The notes under the pieces are model-generated. The model had not been told where the DNA came from and made no database searches. It saw only the letters and a list, made by a program, of their open reading frames with translations. This document shows, piece by piece, positions 1 to 9,690 of a stretch of DNA of 31,803 nucleotides. The position numbers and the translations under genes are program-made. The stretch is from contig NW_003133349.1 in NCBI RefSeq assembly GCF_000003605.2, positions 169,210-201,012 on the forward strand, in the 5' to 3' direction. The stretch comes from Saccoglossus kowalevskii. Lineage: Eukaryota; Hemichordata; Enteropneusta; Harrimaniidae. Numbering within the stretch: the stretch's first letter is position 1; each line of letters starts with the position of its first letter.

Positions 1-115
1 GCCAATTACCAATGAACCCAACTCACAAACTACCAATCAACCAACTCACAAACTACCAATGAACTAACTCACCAATAAACCTAACCCACAAACTACCAGT
101 AAATCTCACAAATTA
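1..115. repeat. Short-period tandem repeat, about 23 bp, intronic
   Basis: The window opens with about four to five degenerate copies of a roughly 23-bp unit built on AACTCACAAACTACCAATCA. The array runs up to about 50 bases before the first recognisable NCKAP1 exon, so it is intronic. It is almost free of G on this strand. The array may continue beyond the left edge. Confidence 0.75.
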
Positions 116-163
116 GCTCCACAACTCAAAGTAATAATCCCTATATATTTTTACCTATTCCAG

Positions 164-274
164 AAAATTCAGAAGATGACTACAGGATCTCCTGCTTATT
201 GATGGTATTTGTTGCCGTGGCAATACCCACATTAGCCAGAAGTGAAAACTCTTTTTATAAGTCATACCTCGAAG
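164..274 (+). CDS. NCKAP1: NCKAP1 coding exon (fourth from last)
   Basis: The acceptor TTCCAG ends at 163 and the donor GGTAAAA starts at 275. The exon enters with two bases of a split codon and leaves with one. It encodes [19 protein letters not shown] and then [15 protein letters not shown]. The hydrophobic LLMVFVAV stretch is characteristic of the HEM family. Confidence 0.85.
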
Positions 275-1369
275 GTAAAACCCATATCACCTATAATTAA
301 TTAACATATATTCTACTCAACTCTACCAATCCTTGGATAATACATATTAAGAATGTATGTAGTTTAATCACGGTTATGTTTATTTCATGCTGAATTCAGG
401 ACATGGTAATAATTGTCACTGCATTGCCAAAGCAGTCAATGGTATCGCTGGAGCTTTGTTTACCCTACATGGGAAAGGTGATGTGGAAGACAGATTGAAA
501 GAATTTCTTGCTGTAAGTAGTTTTAAAATCTGTCAGTGCATGTCCCATGCTCTATAGAACTCTTAATTTGAGCGTTTTGTTATTATTAGACTTGTGTCTT
601 ATCACCAGAGCAATGTCCCCTCTCTGCAGCACTCAAGCTCTGTCTTATCACCAGAGCAATGTCCCCTCTCTGCAGCACTCAAGCTCTGTCTTATCACCAG
701 AGCAATGTCCCCTCTCTGCAGCACTTAAGCTCTGTCTTATCACCAGAGCAATGTCCCCTCTCTGCAGCACTCAAGCTCTGTCTTATCACCAGAGCAATGT
801 CCTCTCTCTGCAGCACTCAAGCTCTTGTTATGTTTGCTAACAATGTCTTATCATCAAAACAATATCTTATTTCATGTTGCGAGGATTCATTTTTTCCCAA
901 TGAACCAATTTTCCGTATCACACATTATTCAATCTGTGTCATCCACAAAGCTAAAATTAAGTCTTTTTGTTGTTTTTGTAGCTGGCTTCATCAAGTTTAC
1001 TGAAGCTTGGACATGAAAATGATAAACTTGTAATTAGAAACAGAGAATCAGTTTATCTCCTTCTAGACCAGGTAAGTGTGTTATGTCTCTACAACATTTG
1101 ATTGTGGAAAGGTGAATTGAATACCTTGGCAAAACATTGCAATGGGTGTTATTTCTGAGTGGCATTTAAGAAGTGATGTACTGAACAGCGCCCTCTATGG
1201 TTTAATATGCAAGTGCATTCTAAACACACATAATAATTGTAATTAATTTTCATTGTGTTTCTAGATTGTATTGGAATCTCCTTTCCTAACGATGGATTTA
1301 TTGGAGTCCTGTTTTCCCTATGTGCTACTCAGGAATGCCTACCATGCTGTGTACAAGAAACAAGATTGA
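164..1369 (+). CDS. NCKAP1: NCKAP1 (HEM/Nap1), WAVE complex subunit, 3'-terminal coding exons
   Basis: Partial gene; the 5' part lies off the left edge. Exons 164-274, 400-512, 982-1071 and 1265-1369 join in phase with AG/GT borders and give about 138 C-terminal residues ending in TGA at 1367-1369. The translation contains [46 protein letters not shown] and RNAYHAVYK, the near-invariant C-terminus of NCKAP1/HEM proteins. In the family this helical scaffold pairs with CYFIP/Sra1 in the cytosolic WAVE regulatory complex and helps recruit it to membranes, where Rac activation releases Arp2/3-driven actin branching. The protein ends KKQD instead of the longer serine-rich tail of vertebrate NCKAP1. 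Whether it predates the NCKAP1/NCKAP1L split cannot be told from this segment. Family identity is near certain; the first acceptor (163 versus an alternative near 172) is less so. Confidence 0.95.
400..512 (+). CDS. NCKAP1: NCKAP1 coding exon (third from last)
   Basis: The acceptor TTCAG ends at 399 and the donor GTAAGT starts at 513. The split glycine codon G|GA restores the frame from the previous exon. It encodes [20 protein letters not shown] then [18 protein letters not shown], the conserved segment before the ASSSLLK motif. Confidence 0.92.
597..826. repeat. 46-bp minisatellite, five copies, in an NCKAP1 intron
   Basis: Five consecutive units begin at 597, 643, 689, 735 and 781, each starting TCTTATCACCAGAGCAATGT and containing CTCTCTGCAGCACT. 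The copies differ at only a few positions, indicating recent expansion. Degenerate remnants follow to about 875. Because 46 is not a multiple of 3, the open frames seen across it are repeat artefacts. It lies between NCKAP1 exons at 512 and 982. Confidence 0.97.
982..1071 (+). CDS. NCKAP1: NCKAP1 coding exon (second from last)
   Basis: The acceptor TTTTTGTAG ends at 981 and the consensus donor CAG|GTAAGT starts at 1072. Ninety bases, phase 0 at both ends, encode [16 protein letters not shown] followed by [14 protein letters not shown]. This is a close match to the conserved HEM family C-terminal block. Confidence 0.96.
1265..1369 (+). CDS. NCKAP1: NCKAP1 terminal coding exon
   Basis: The acceptor GTTTCTAG ends at 1264. 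The exon encodes [17 protein letters not shown] and [17 protein letters not shown], then TGA at 1367-1369. A second in-frame TGA lies at 1379-1381. Phase and length agree with the upstream exons. Confidence 0.96.
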   Translation: MVLESPFLTMDLLESCFPYVLLRNAYHAVYKKQD

Positions 1370-1374
1370 ACTAG

Positions 1375-1650
1375 TGGTTGATCAGTCAAGTCTCATATCA
1401 TATGTAATATTTGGTGTATGTCCTCATTAGAGTCTAGTACCACACATAATATTCGGTGTACACCCTCAGTCAAGTCTCATACCACAGGTGATATTCGGTG
1501 TACGCCCTCAGTCAAGTCTCATACCACAGGTGATATTCGGTGTACGCCCTCAGTCAAGTCTCATACTACAGGTGATATTCGGTGTACGCCCTCAGTCAAA
1601 TCTCATAGCGCACTTAGTATCTGGTGTACTCCCTCAAAGCACACTTAATA
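1375..1650. repeat. 42-bp minisatellite just after the NCKAP1 stop codon
   Basis: About six units of 42 bp, best conserved from 1465 to 1600, are built on TCAGTCAAGTCTCATACCAC and AGGTGATATTCGGTGTACGC. The array starts within about 10 bases of the NCKAP1 stop codon, so it should be transcribed as the first part of the 3' UTR. The period is a multiple of 3, and the NCKAP1 frame is open across it from 1382 to 1648. A reading in that frame gives the 14-residue unit VKSHTTGDIRCTPS. The outer copies are degenerate and the central three nearly identical. Confidence 0.95.
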
Positions 1651-2327
1651 TCCAGAAAAAATCCTCACGAGATCTCTTATAAATATGCAAGATGTTTTTC
1701 ACTCATGTTATAACTCATGAGTCTAAAAACTAAGTACATTTTATCCAAGGAAATCCATTTTCTAAGAATTCTGTCAATGTAGTGGTTGGCAGTATATTTC
1801 TATCATTCACTTTACAATACTACAGCCTTGTGTTTTATATTATGGAGGCAATGATAGGCATGGAAGCAGTGGTTACTTCTCATTTACCGCTATGCTATGC
1901 AAATAGTTTGTACATTATAATACGAGAAACATAATACTTCTACTGTATAGAATTATAACTAAGATCTCATCATAGAGGCAATATTTGTTCAAAACCTTGT
2001 GAAATTCTGAGTATACTGAGAATTTGCAGTTCCACTTTACTCGCTAAGTTTTGAATTTCATTCTTTCTTTTTTTTATCACTGGTTTAATTCTTTTTTTGT
2101 TGTTGAAGAAAAGCTATTTTAAATTTAAAATTTTTAAATTCATTACAATATATTACCATAACATGTATGTGTTACCATGGTAACATGTATCGATGTGTAT
2201 CAGTGAATCACAAATCGTCATTGTGTGGAAGTATTGAAAGCTTCATTTCCATACCAACCACATTTGTACTGAATATAACCAAACACAACAATGCATATGT
2301 AGTTGTTTGGACGCTTGGACTGAAATG

Positions 2328-2335
2328 TGACGTCA
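2328..2335. promoter_or_regulatory. Palindromic CRE-type site TGACGTCA
   Basis: A perfect 8-bp CREB/ATF consensus lies in the NCKAP1 3' flank. Another perfect copy is at 9683-9690, upstream of the A1CF-like gene. An isolated match of this length can occur by chance, so function is not claimed. Confidence 0.25.
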
Positions 2336-2520
2336 GTATGTATTCTTGGAGCTGCTAATACTGGTGTACATAGTTATGTAATGTTTACTGTTGTGGTTAT
2401 GGTGTAATAAGTACTATCTCTGGACATTACTTACTGGTTTTGCTGTGGTCCTCACAAATAATTATTCATATATTAGCATTTTCTTGGATTACAGATGAAA
2501 AACAGATATGTAATGATATA

Positions 2521-2706
2521 CTGTAAAACCATTTATTGTCACTGACATTTAATTTCACTATTTTGATGCTTTAAGTTCATGAACTTGGCAGAGAAACAAT
2601 GAGTTATATTGTTATTTTACATGTTCATGTGGTTTTTATTTAGCAATTTCGCTTATCAACGAAAATAGTGAAATTAAAAATGAGTGAATAATTAATACAT
2701 TTACAG
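2521..2706. mobile_element. MITE-like inverted-repeat element, copy 1
   Basis: A 186-bp element is flanked by TA on both sides, consistent with a TA target duplication, and bounded by CTGTAAA and TTTACAG. The inverted arms stay similar for about 45 bp: both read CTGTAAA, then ATT-rich sequence, then TTTAATTTCACTATTTT. It has no coding capacity. A second copy with the same termini, TA flanks and similar length is at 16312-16504, which supports a non-autonomous DNA transposon family. The TA target is typical of Tc1/mariner-type elements; the family is not identified. Confidence 0.75.
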
Positions 2707-2890
2707 TACAGTAATTGCTTTGAAATATTGAATGGAACTGTATATAACATTTTTGTGGTATTTAGTACATAAATACAATGGCATTATTTCTTTCTTATAC
2801 TTGTCAAGTGAATGTAGATAGCATACAATATGCTTCAAGTGAATTCAAAAAAATGTTTTTGTTCATTCTAATTTTTAATTTCACACCCAG

Positions 2891-2992
2891 TGCTTCATTT
2901 CACCCCCATTGGTTGTTTAATGTTGTATGCAAATTATTACTTGCTTCATTTCACACCTATTGGCTGTTTAATGTTGTATGCTAATTTAATAT
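2891..2992. repeat. 51-bp direct duplication
   Basis: Two adjacent 51-bp units begin TGCTTCATTTCAC and share ATTGG, then GTTTAATGTTGTATGC. They differ at several positions, so this is an older simple duplication in the NCKAP1 3' flank. Confidence 0.85.
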
Positions 2993-3049
2993 ATTGGAAT
3001 GGCATGCACTGGTAGTTTTATAAAATACCAATATGGATCTATTGTATAT

Positions 3050-3055
3050 AATAAA
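3050..3055 (+). terminator. NCKAP1: Candidate polyadenylation signal for NCKAP1
   Basis: A canonical AATAAA hexamer lies about 1.68 kb after the NCKAP1 stop, followed by moderately T-rich sequence. Other AATAAA hexamers occur farther on, for example at 4375, so this assignment is tentative. Confidence 0.3.
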
Positions 3056-3999
3056 TATCTAACTCATTCATTTTTCTGATATAATAACTCACTTATATCA
3101 CCTGACTGTGTGTCCTGAATGTTTTAATTTACTTATTAAGGGGTTATGGGGTGGTAGATTTTGAAAAATGAAAACAAATTCTGCAGGGAAACAAAGCGAA
3201 GAAAACAAATGATATGGGAACTAGAAATTGGTGTAGTTCACTGAAGTAGACATGAATTGTTTAATACCTGTTGATTGTTTTTAAGGGAAGGAAGGATTGT
3301 GCCTGGGTGTTGAGTAAGGAAACAATATAGATGCTTTTGATGGGAGTTATGAAAGAATGGATGGTGATGCCAGAGTTGTCAAATTGAATAATATTGCCTA
3401 CACTCCCCTTAATTGCTCGGTTTACAGGAAAGATGCATTAAGTATTTAATGAAATGTTCATACTAATCATCATCTGTTACATGTACTGTCACATTATCAT
3501 GGATATAGAGACTCTGGGAAAAAGCTTTATTGATAGATTGTCTTGAATCAAAACAAATATCCACAGAAGTACTTAATTGTTAGTGTGTGTCACTTATAAT
3601 GGGGCATTGGTCCTTGTTTTGACATTTGCACTACTGGTTCATTTACAAAATTAGTCAAAATATTGATTTGAAATCTTTTTTAGAAATGTGTGCAAATCAC
3701 GTGGTGGATGTTGTCTCCTCTCATACTGTATGATTCAGTACATGTGAGAATGCTACAGAATGCAAGAGAAAACATGGGTTTAATTTTGTTATGATGCCTG
3801 ATAATGGGATTTCAGCATGGGAGCAACTATTACATAAAAAACGATTTTTTTTCAACACAAATTTTTTTTTTTTTGTGCCAGGCGACAGTTCCGGACATTG
3901 AATGACACTGTTTTCTCTCCTGACTTTTTTTGTATGTGCAAATTGCAAGTGCTAGTGCTGACACATAGTGCATTTTGCCACATAAGTCATTTCCTGTTT

Positions 4000-4225
4000 G
4001 GGACTACATGACAGGGCCATCTCCCTATCAAATGGCAATTCAATGAGCAAGCACCTGCGGACCTTAACCAAGGTTCCCCCAAAGTCGCATTTCTTAGTGA
4101 ATAACTCAACCAGTGGAATTGGCCTTCCCATTGAGTCTGTGACACACTCACCCAGGGTAGGGGTCGACCTTTTTAATGTGCAGCCTAAGGTAGGATTTGT
4201 GCGACAACCACTATGCTACCAGTGA
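4000..4225 (-). mobile_element. tRNA-derived SINE-like sequence
   Basis: Read on the minus strand, TAGCATAGTGG (4218-4208) is a perfect fit to the RNA polymerase III A box (TRGCNNARNGG). GGTCGACCCC (4169-4160) is a one-base-shorter version of the B box. The two are about 38 bases apart, as in a tRNA. The clover-leaf does not fold cleanly, so this is a tRNA-derived element or pseudogene, not a working tRNA. The downstream body, continuing to about 4000, is less AT-rich than its surroundings; its 3' limit is a guess. Confidence 0.5.
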
Positions 4226-5091
4226 TCGGTTACATAAAACTGATGTAAACACAAGGGCAGGGCTTGAATGCCACTTTGCGGTCATTGACAATTGGTTGTA
4301 AGTTAATTGATGCCAGTTTGAGTGTTAAGAGTGTCCCAGGGTGTTTAAAATGCTCACAACTTATGCCAATGTAAAATAAACAAGATTACACTCTCAGAAA
4401 AAGGAAATATCTAATGATTATTACGATACATGATAAATGATTTAAATTCATTAAGGCCTTGTGCTATTCCATTTTGTACACAAAAATACAACTCAATCTT
4501 TACCAAATCGCCATGTAAAATATACGAATTTGAATGTTCTGATACCACTTGAATCTTATTGACATCAAGTGGTCTGTTGAGGGCGCTATGGTGATGCTAC
4601 ATTTGTTGAGTCCCAACAACCTTAGCATTTGACACAGGATTTTTTTTTTTTATTCAGATCAAAGGGACCAATTAGTAACTAAAAAATATGAATTACAAAA
4701 CTACAATATTATGCTAACAAAGCAATTATATAAAGTTAAAGTAATCAAGTAGGCGAAATTTGAGTTTTGAAAAAAAATATTGCATTTAGATGAAATGTCA
4801 TTGAAAGTCCACATGCACCTTAGCAATTAACATTACGACCCACTACTGGTTTGAAAATATCCTAAGAGTGTCGGACACCTTGTTGGAACATAAAAACAAG
4901 TTACAAAAAAATGGACAGGACAGCTGCAAGAATGAGTTTTTTATGCTGAAAATTTGCTTGTTCAATAAAAATGCATGATAGATATTTTCAAAAGCGGGAC
5001 ATACAATTGGTGACACGTGGGCAGATATTCTAAAAAGTCCATTATTCTACGCCATCAAGTTACTAGTATTCAAATTTCACTTCCATGAATT

Positions 5092-5106
5092 GCGCCCTCT
5101 GGTGAC
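5092..5106. promoter_or_regulatory. CTCF-like motif GCGCCCTCTGGTGAC
   Basis: This is the closest match in the window to the reverse form of the bilaterian CTCF core (GCGCCCCCTGGTGGC). Related GCGCCCTCT motifs are at 1188, 8111 and 28907 on the plus strand and at 4579 on the minus strand. The assignment rests only on resemblance to the published consensus. Confidence 0.3.
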
Positions 5107-6331
5107 GGAGCACTTTTATGACAGTGGGCGACATGACAACCGTTCAGAGTGTCGATATCGTCTTGCATCAAAAAAGATTGTTTGTTTTTTGACGATTTTA
5201 CTATATTATTTGTGACTAACAACCACACAAAGTTGTTGGTTGAAAGACCTATGTACGTCATTTCACGCCATAGAAGTGCTCTGTCACTTAGAGAGCGCCA
5301 TTTATTGGAATACAAAAGAACGAAACTTCAGCTGTAAAATTCGGCCATAACATTTACAACTTAAAATAAAAATAAACTGTTCTGGTTTTGATCTATAAAA
5401 CAATGGCAATCCCGGGCTGTTGAGCATCATTTCAGATATAACAATGTTGAATCTGGTGTATTTATTTCATCTGACAGTTACTGACACGACCACAACCCTG
5501 TTTCCTTGTTTTTATAAATTTCAATCATCGCAGTTGAATCCAACTAGCTAATCAAAGAACGTCACGCGCAATTACATCGCGCCTTGAATAAATGCACATG
5601 TTTCCAAATCTAACACGTGTGAGCTGTTTCAATCGCACCATTGAGAGGGTGGAACATTTTCCAACTAAAATGGTTGTTAGAGTTCAAAAAGACCAATCCA
5701 GAATTAGTATTGTGACATCATCGTTACTTCTAAATAATATTTGTGAGATAGTACAACAGTGTCCAATCAGTTTAATTTTGAATATGCATGATGCCGGGAC
5801 ATGATGTGGCCGATCGCAGTTGCTGTCACGTGAAGGCGTGTACGTACACAATTCATTATATAAAATACATGGCACATAAAGTAAATATGATTATGATTAA
5901 AAAATTATTTTTCAATATTGAAAACGACAACGGAAATTGAATTTTACCCGTATTTTCAAATTGAAATACTTTATAGAAAATGACATTAGCTGTGGTATAT
6001 AATACGGCCATTTATTATTTATATACGAACGTCCCCATGAACATATCACAATATGTGATGAATTCAACATTGTCGAGTGTATAGCGCACAAATCTAAATT
6101 GAAAATTGATATATTGAAATCAAAATTTCAATATTCAATGTGTATCGGTATAGATTCCGCCCTGAAGTTGGATAGCAACTATATTCAATCAATGGTTAAT
6201 GCAGATGGGAATTGACTTGAGGTGGTCGACAGCAGCGCTAATCCACAGACTGCATACACATATCCCTGAGGTGCTCGGGGATGTCAAAACACCCGGTGTC
6301 ATCATACCAACCCCAACCACCGTGACTATTA

Positions 6332-6660
6332 GGGATGGACCATTAGATCTTGGGAGGGGTTGGTCAGACCAAGAAGAATTTTTTTTTTACTATCCAAATT
6401 CCTAATTTAATTTTTTTTTGCACAGAATATGTTTACGTTATTTTTTTTTTTACAAAATCCAATTTCTATTATTATTTTTAGTGGATACTTAGTTAAGCAT
6501 TGCCTATATAAACTAACAACTTTGGTGTGTGTTTTTTCCAGTCACCTCTCTCAAATTATTTTTTTCCCGCAAGTATTGTTGTGATTATTTTTTTTAAAGA
6601 TTATTTATCTAAATTTTTTTTTTGTGACCATCCCCTTACCAAAATTTAATGGTACATCCC
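6332..6660. mobile_element. Harbinger-like MITE, 329 bp, TTA target duplication
   Basis: The element is flanked by TTA on both sides (6329-6331 and 6661-6663) and bounded by imperfect inverted repeats of about 36 bp. The left end reads GGGATGGACCATTAGATCTT and the right end, on the minus strand, GGGATGTACCATTAAATTTT. Both continue through an AGGGG...TGGTCA block. The interior is T-rich with many T runs and has no coding capacity. A 3-bp TWA target duplication and a GGG-starting terminus fit PIF/Harbinger-type MITEs. Only one copy lies in this window. Confidence 0.72.
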
Positions 6661-8056
6661 TTACGAGCGAGCTTCATACTGTTCTATGCGCTGTTTCGTC
6701 CTGTGTCCAGTGCAAGTCAAGTCGACATATTTCAACTTCCAGCCAATAGAAAACGCCGTAATATTAGAGGTGTGGCTTAAATGACATTCTACTCTTAAGT
6801 AGATGACTCCAAATCAATCGTTTAACCAATTAGACTTTTTCAGTTTTCAGCTGGCTTGGGTCTCTGTCCGGTTCCCCCGTCGAGAATGTTTCCATGTCAA
6901 AGGGCCGGACATGGCAATGCTACCTTGTATCAAATCTTGCAGGTTGGGTTTTTTGTTTATCTTGAAAACAGGCCACGACCCCGATAAAATAATGAAATTT
7001 GACTCCAATATTCCAATTTGTTGTAGTACGCGCTCGGTCCAATTTAATACATTAAGCTCGTATTTTGAAAGTTTAACTGTGATAATGAGAATAAAATAAT
7101 GAATAGCCACACTATGTAGGGCAGATGTAGGGGTAATTTAAAATGGAATAAAACCGCTGTGGCTTTATTACTTGAAGCATTAAATATGGATATTTTTCAT
7201 AGTCTAAGTGTAAATTTCAAAGATAAAACATGACGTTTTGCCATAATTCCATCTTGTTTATTTGATACACACAAGGGAAAATGAAAGGCCGTCAGGTGTC
7301 ACGGATTGTACACCATGGGTGTAGATATGTTAACCTCTTAATAATGTTTACCTATTAAATATTTGAATTGGGGAAAAGCTGATGATTGGAAATCATAAAT
7401 TGTTATAAATACATTTAGCAGCAATGCCTCGGTGTTGTACACTTCACTGTAGAGACCTCTGAATTGAAATACAATGACACCATCCATATTACACTGTTAC
7501 CGAAGTGCGGTTGACAAACGTGCATTTTTTTTTATTATATGTGATATTTCGTATATCTTTTGTACGACGTGAAATTAGTGGCTTTTGACCTATTGGGATG
7601 CAGTAGTTTACTTATTTAGTGTCATGTATAAGTTACATGATACACTGCTCGGCGCGGGATTCAATGTCACATGATACTGTTGTCCTATTATTTCATCGAA
7701 TCCGCCATTTCTGTCCGTGCCTGGGCATTTTTATAATGACCAAAATATTTCTTAAACTATTCATCGCACCTGGACTTGATTGGTAAATGTTAGATTACTG
7801 CATATTTCAGACCAACATTGTTGTTACAAAATTGAATGTGGATGTGCTGGTGACCATGCGCGTTATGAACCAACTTCGAGCGAGCACATAACACGCACAA
7901 CATTAGTAAACTTTTCCAGTGACGAGTAATATAAGCAGTTTCTTTATATCATTTATTTGTTTCCTGTTCCTTTGATTGACAGTCCCTTGTTTTACGCGCC
8001 TTGAACTTTACGCTCGTTAGGGTTGAGATAAGTGTGAAACCCTATTCTCAACGCCA

Positions 8057-8068
8057 CCCCCCCCCCCC
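8057..8068. repeat. 12-base C tract
   Basis: A run of twelve C in intergenic DNA. A similar 13-base run is at 20915-20927 in the large intron. Such tracts are prone to length error in assemblies. Confidence 0.9.
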
Positions 8069-8258
8069 ATTTATGGTACACACATTTCTTACAAACTAGT
8101 ACATACGTATGCGCCCTCTAGCGACATGTTTGAGAATACCCTTGTCTTCGTGGAAATCCAACAGGTAGTATGGCTTCCTTGAAGTTCGCAGACAATCCTT
8201 CGAACAAATATTTGAAAACTGTAATATAAATTGATACACAGAAAATAAGTTATGATAT

Positions 8259-8270
8259 TGTGTGTGTGTG
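8259..8270. repeat. Short TG microsatellite
   Basis: Six TG dinucleotides in intergenic sequence, with nothing else notable around them. Confidence 0.9.
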
Positions 8271-9682
8271 TTTTAAAGTACAATCTATGGCATCATTTAA
8301 TAGTATGCGATATATTAGTGAGTGTCTTAAAAAACAGATCGACATTAGTGGTCTTGGTAATTTATAACAGTTAACATGTGGTTCATTAACATATTAAACA
8401 ATTCTGATAGATTTGATTACTGTTATTTTCACTTTATCCATGAACGGAACGCAGCTAATTCAACACAGCACTAGATAGTCGCCTAACGACGTCTTACTCA
8501 TTCTAGTAATGTTTACATATTAATTGACCGACATGGCGCATGGATCTATTTTCAGTTTAATGTCCCACATCACGTTCGTGGCCTCAATTACGAATATTAC
8601 AATCCAGCAAATCGTGTTCAAACAAGTTCAAGTAGATTGACTGTCATTGACATCAACGTTAGCCAATCTTGTCAATTTCTTGCTTAAAGGTTAAAGGACA
8701 GATCAAGGTCTGGCGACTGATAACCCAGTTTGTATCATAATTAATGATAAAGTCTATATTTAAAGTTTTTGCAAACAGCTCCGAGTCGTCGTCCATATAT
8801 ACATCATTCAGTTTTTATTTACACGTCGTGTTTTGTTTTTCGATATTGTCTGCTTCCTACTACGAGCAAAACCCACTGTGACACCTTAGTAAAACCAGGT
8901 CTAGATTTGACGTTAATAATACGTTGTGATCATTCAATGAAATCACTACAGTCTATATTTGGTGTAAAGTTTAAGAGTTTGTCAATATGATGACTAACAA
9001 TGAAACGTCGCGTCTGCACATCTATACAAGAAAGCTCGGCTCAGTGAGAAAAAACACTTCATGATCCTCGCTAAAACCGGTCATTGGAGGTCAACCGATT
9101 GGCCTTAGTAAAAGTCTCGACCATGAGTATTTGTTTGTTTAATTCGATAGTACGTTCACCATGTTCGGTGTCCTACTCTGATTATAGTAAATTTCTGTTA
9201 TATTATTGCATGGCTTTGGCACGTTTTAACTGAGCAACCTCGATCACTGTGTCCTTGTAGAGGTGTACCGGTTCTGACATGTCCCATCTCTATACAATTC
9301 GATTCCAGGTAATTCAAAAACTGTGTCTTGAGATTTATAACCCCGTTTCAGAGTGTTGCGGACGGCATGTAAATAATATTTGTTTTATTACAACGTTTTT
9401 TTTTTCTGCCCCTCGAAAGAAGTTATGTTCATTTCTAAGTTTGTATCTTTTGAGGCTATCACTTTCATGCCCACTTCATCGCACTCCTAATTGTTATAAG
9501 TTTTGATCACCATAGTCAAATAGCGAGAATAAATTCAGGATCACATTTTATTCAAATAATTGCTTTTCTATATTGTGATTGCTTGTTTGTTTATACATTG
9601 TTTGTTTATTATATAATGTATACGAATATCTGCTGTATCAATACATCCACCAATGAGAAGTCCGAGTCCATACACTGGATCA

Positions 9683-9690
9683 TGACGTCA
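9683..9690. promoter_or_regulatory. Palindromic CRE-type site TGACGTCA
   Basis: A perfect CREB/ATF consensus about 1.6 kb upstream of the first candidate non-coding exon of the A1CF-like gene. It may be a coincidence and no function is claimed. Confidence 0.25.

Larger units (their letters stand above)
1370..3070 (+). other. NCKAP1: Probable NCKAP1 3' UTR and flank
   Basis: No coding signal follows the NCKAP1 stop. The stretch holds the 42-bp minisatellite, AT-rich sequence, a MITE-like insertion (2521-2706) and a 51-bp direct duplication (2891-2992). An AATAAA hexamer lies at 3050-3055 and is the first convincing polyadenylation signal I noticed. The true transcript end is not established from sequence. 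Confidence 0.4.

Noticed and set aside
547-1003. Overlapping plus-strand open frames with repeated serine/leucine peptides
   Set aside because: They are produced by the 46-bp minisatellite inside an NCKAP1 intron. The unit is not a multiple of 3, so the peptide cycles through frames.
2171-2182. Palindrome TTACCATGGTAA with flanking ACATGTAT
   Set aside because: A single 12-bp palindrome with no second copy, target duplication or gene context to support a function.
4160-4218. Functional tRNA gene
   Set aside because: The A and B boxes are present, but the acceptor and T stems do not pair and the B box is one base short. SINE-like is the better call.
8057-8068. G-quadruplex former
   Set aside because: It is one uninterrupted C/G run with no four-tract pattern. 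It is simply a homopolymer.
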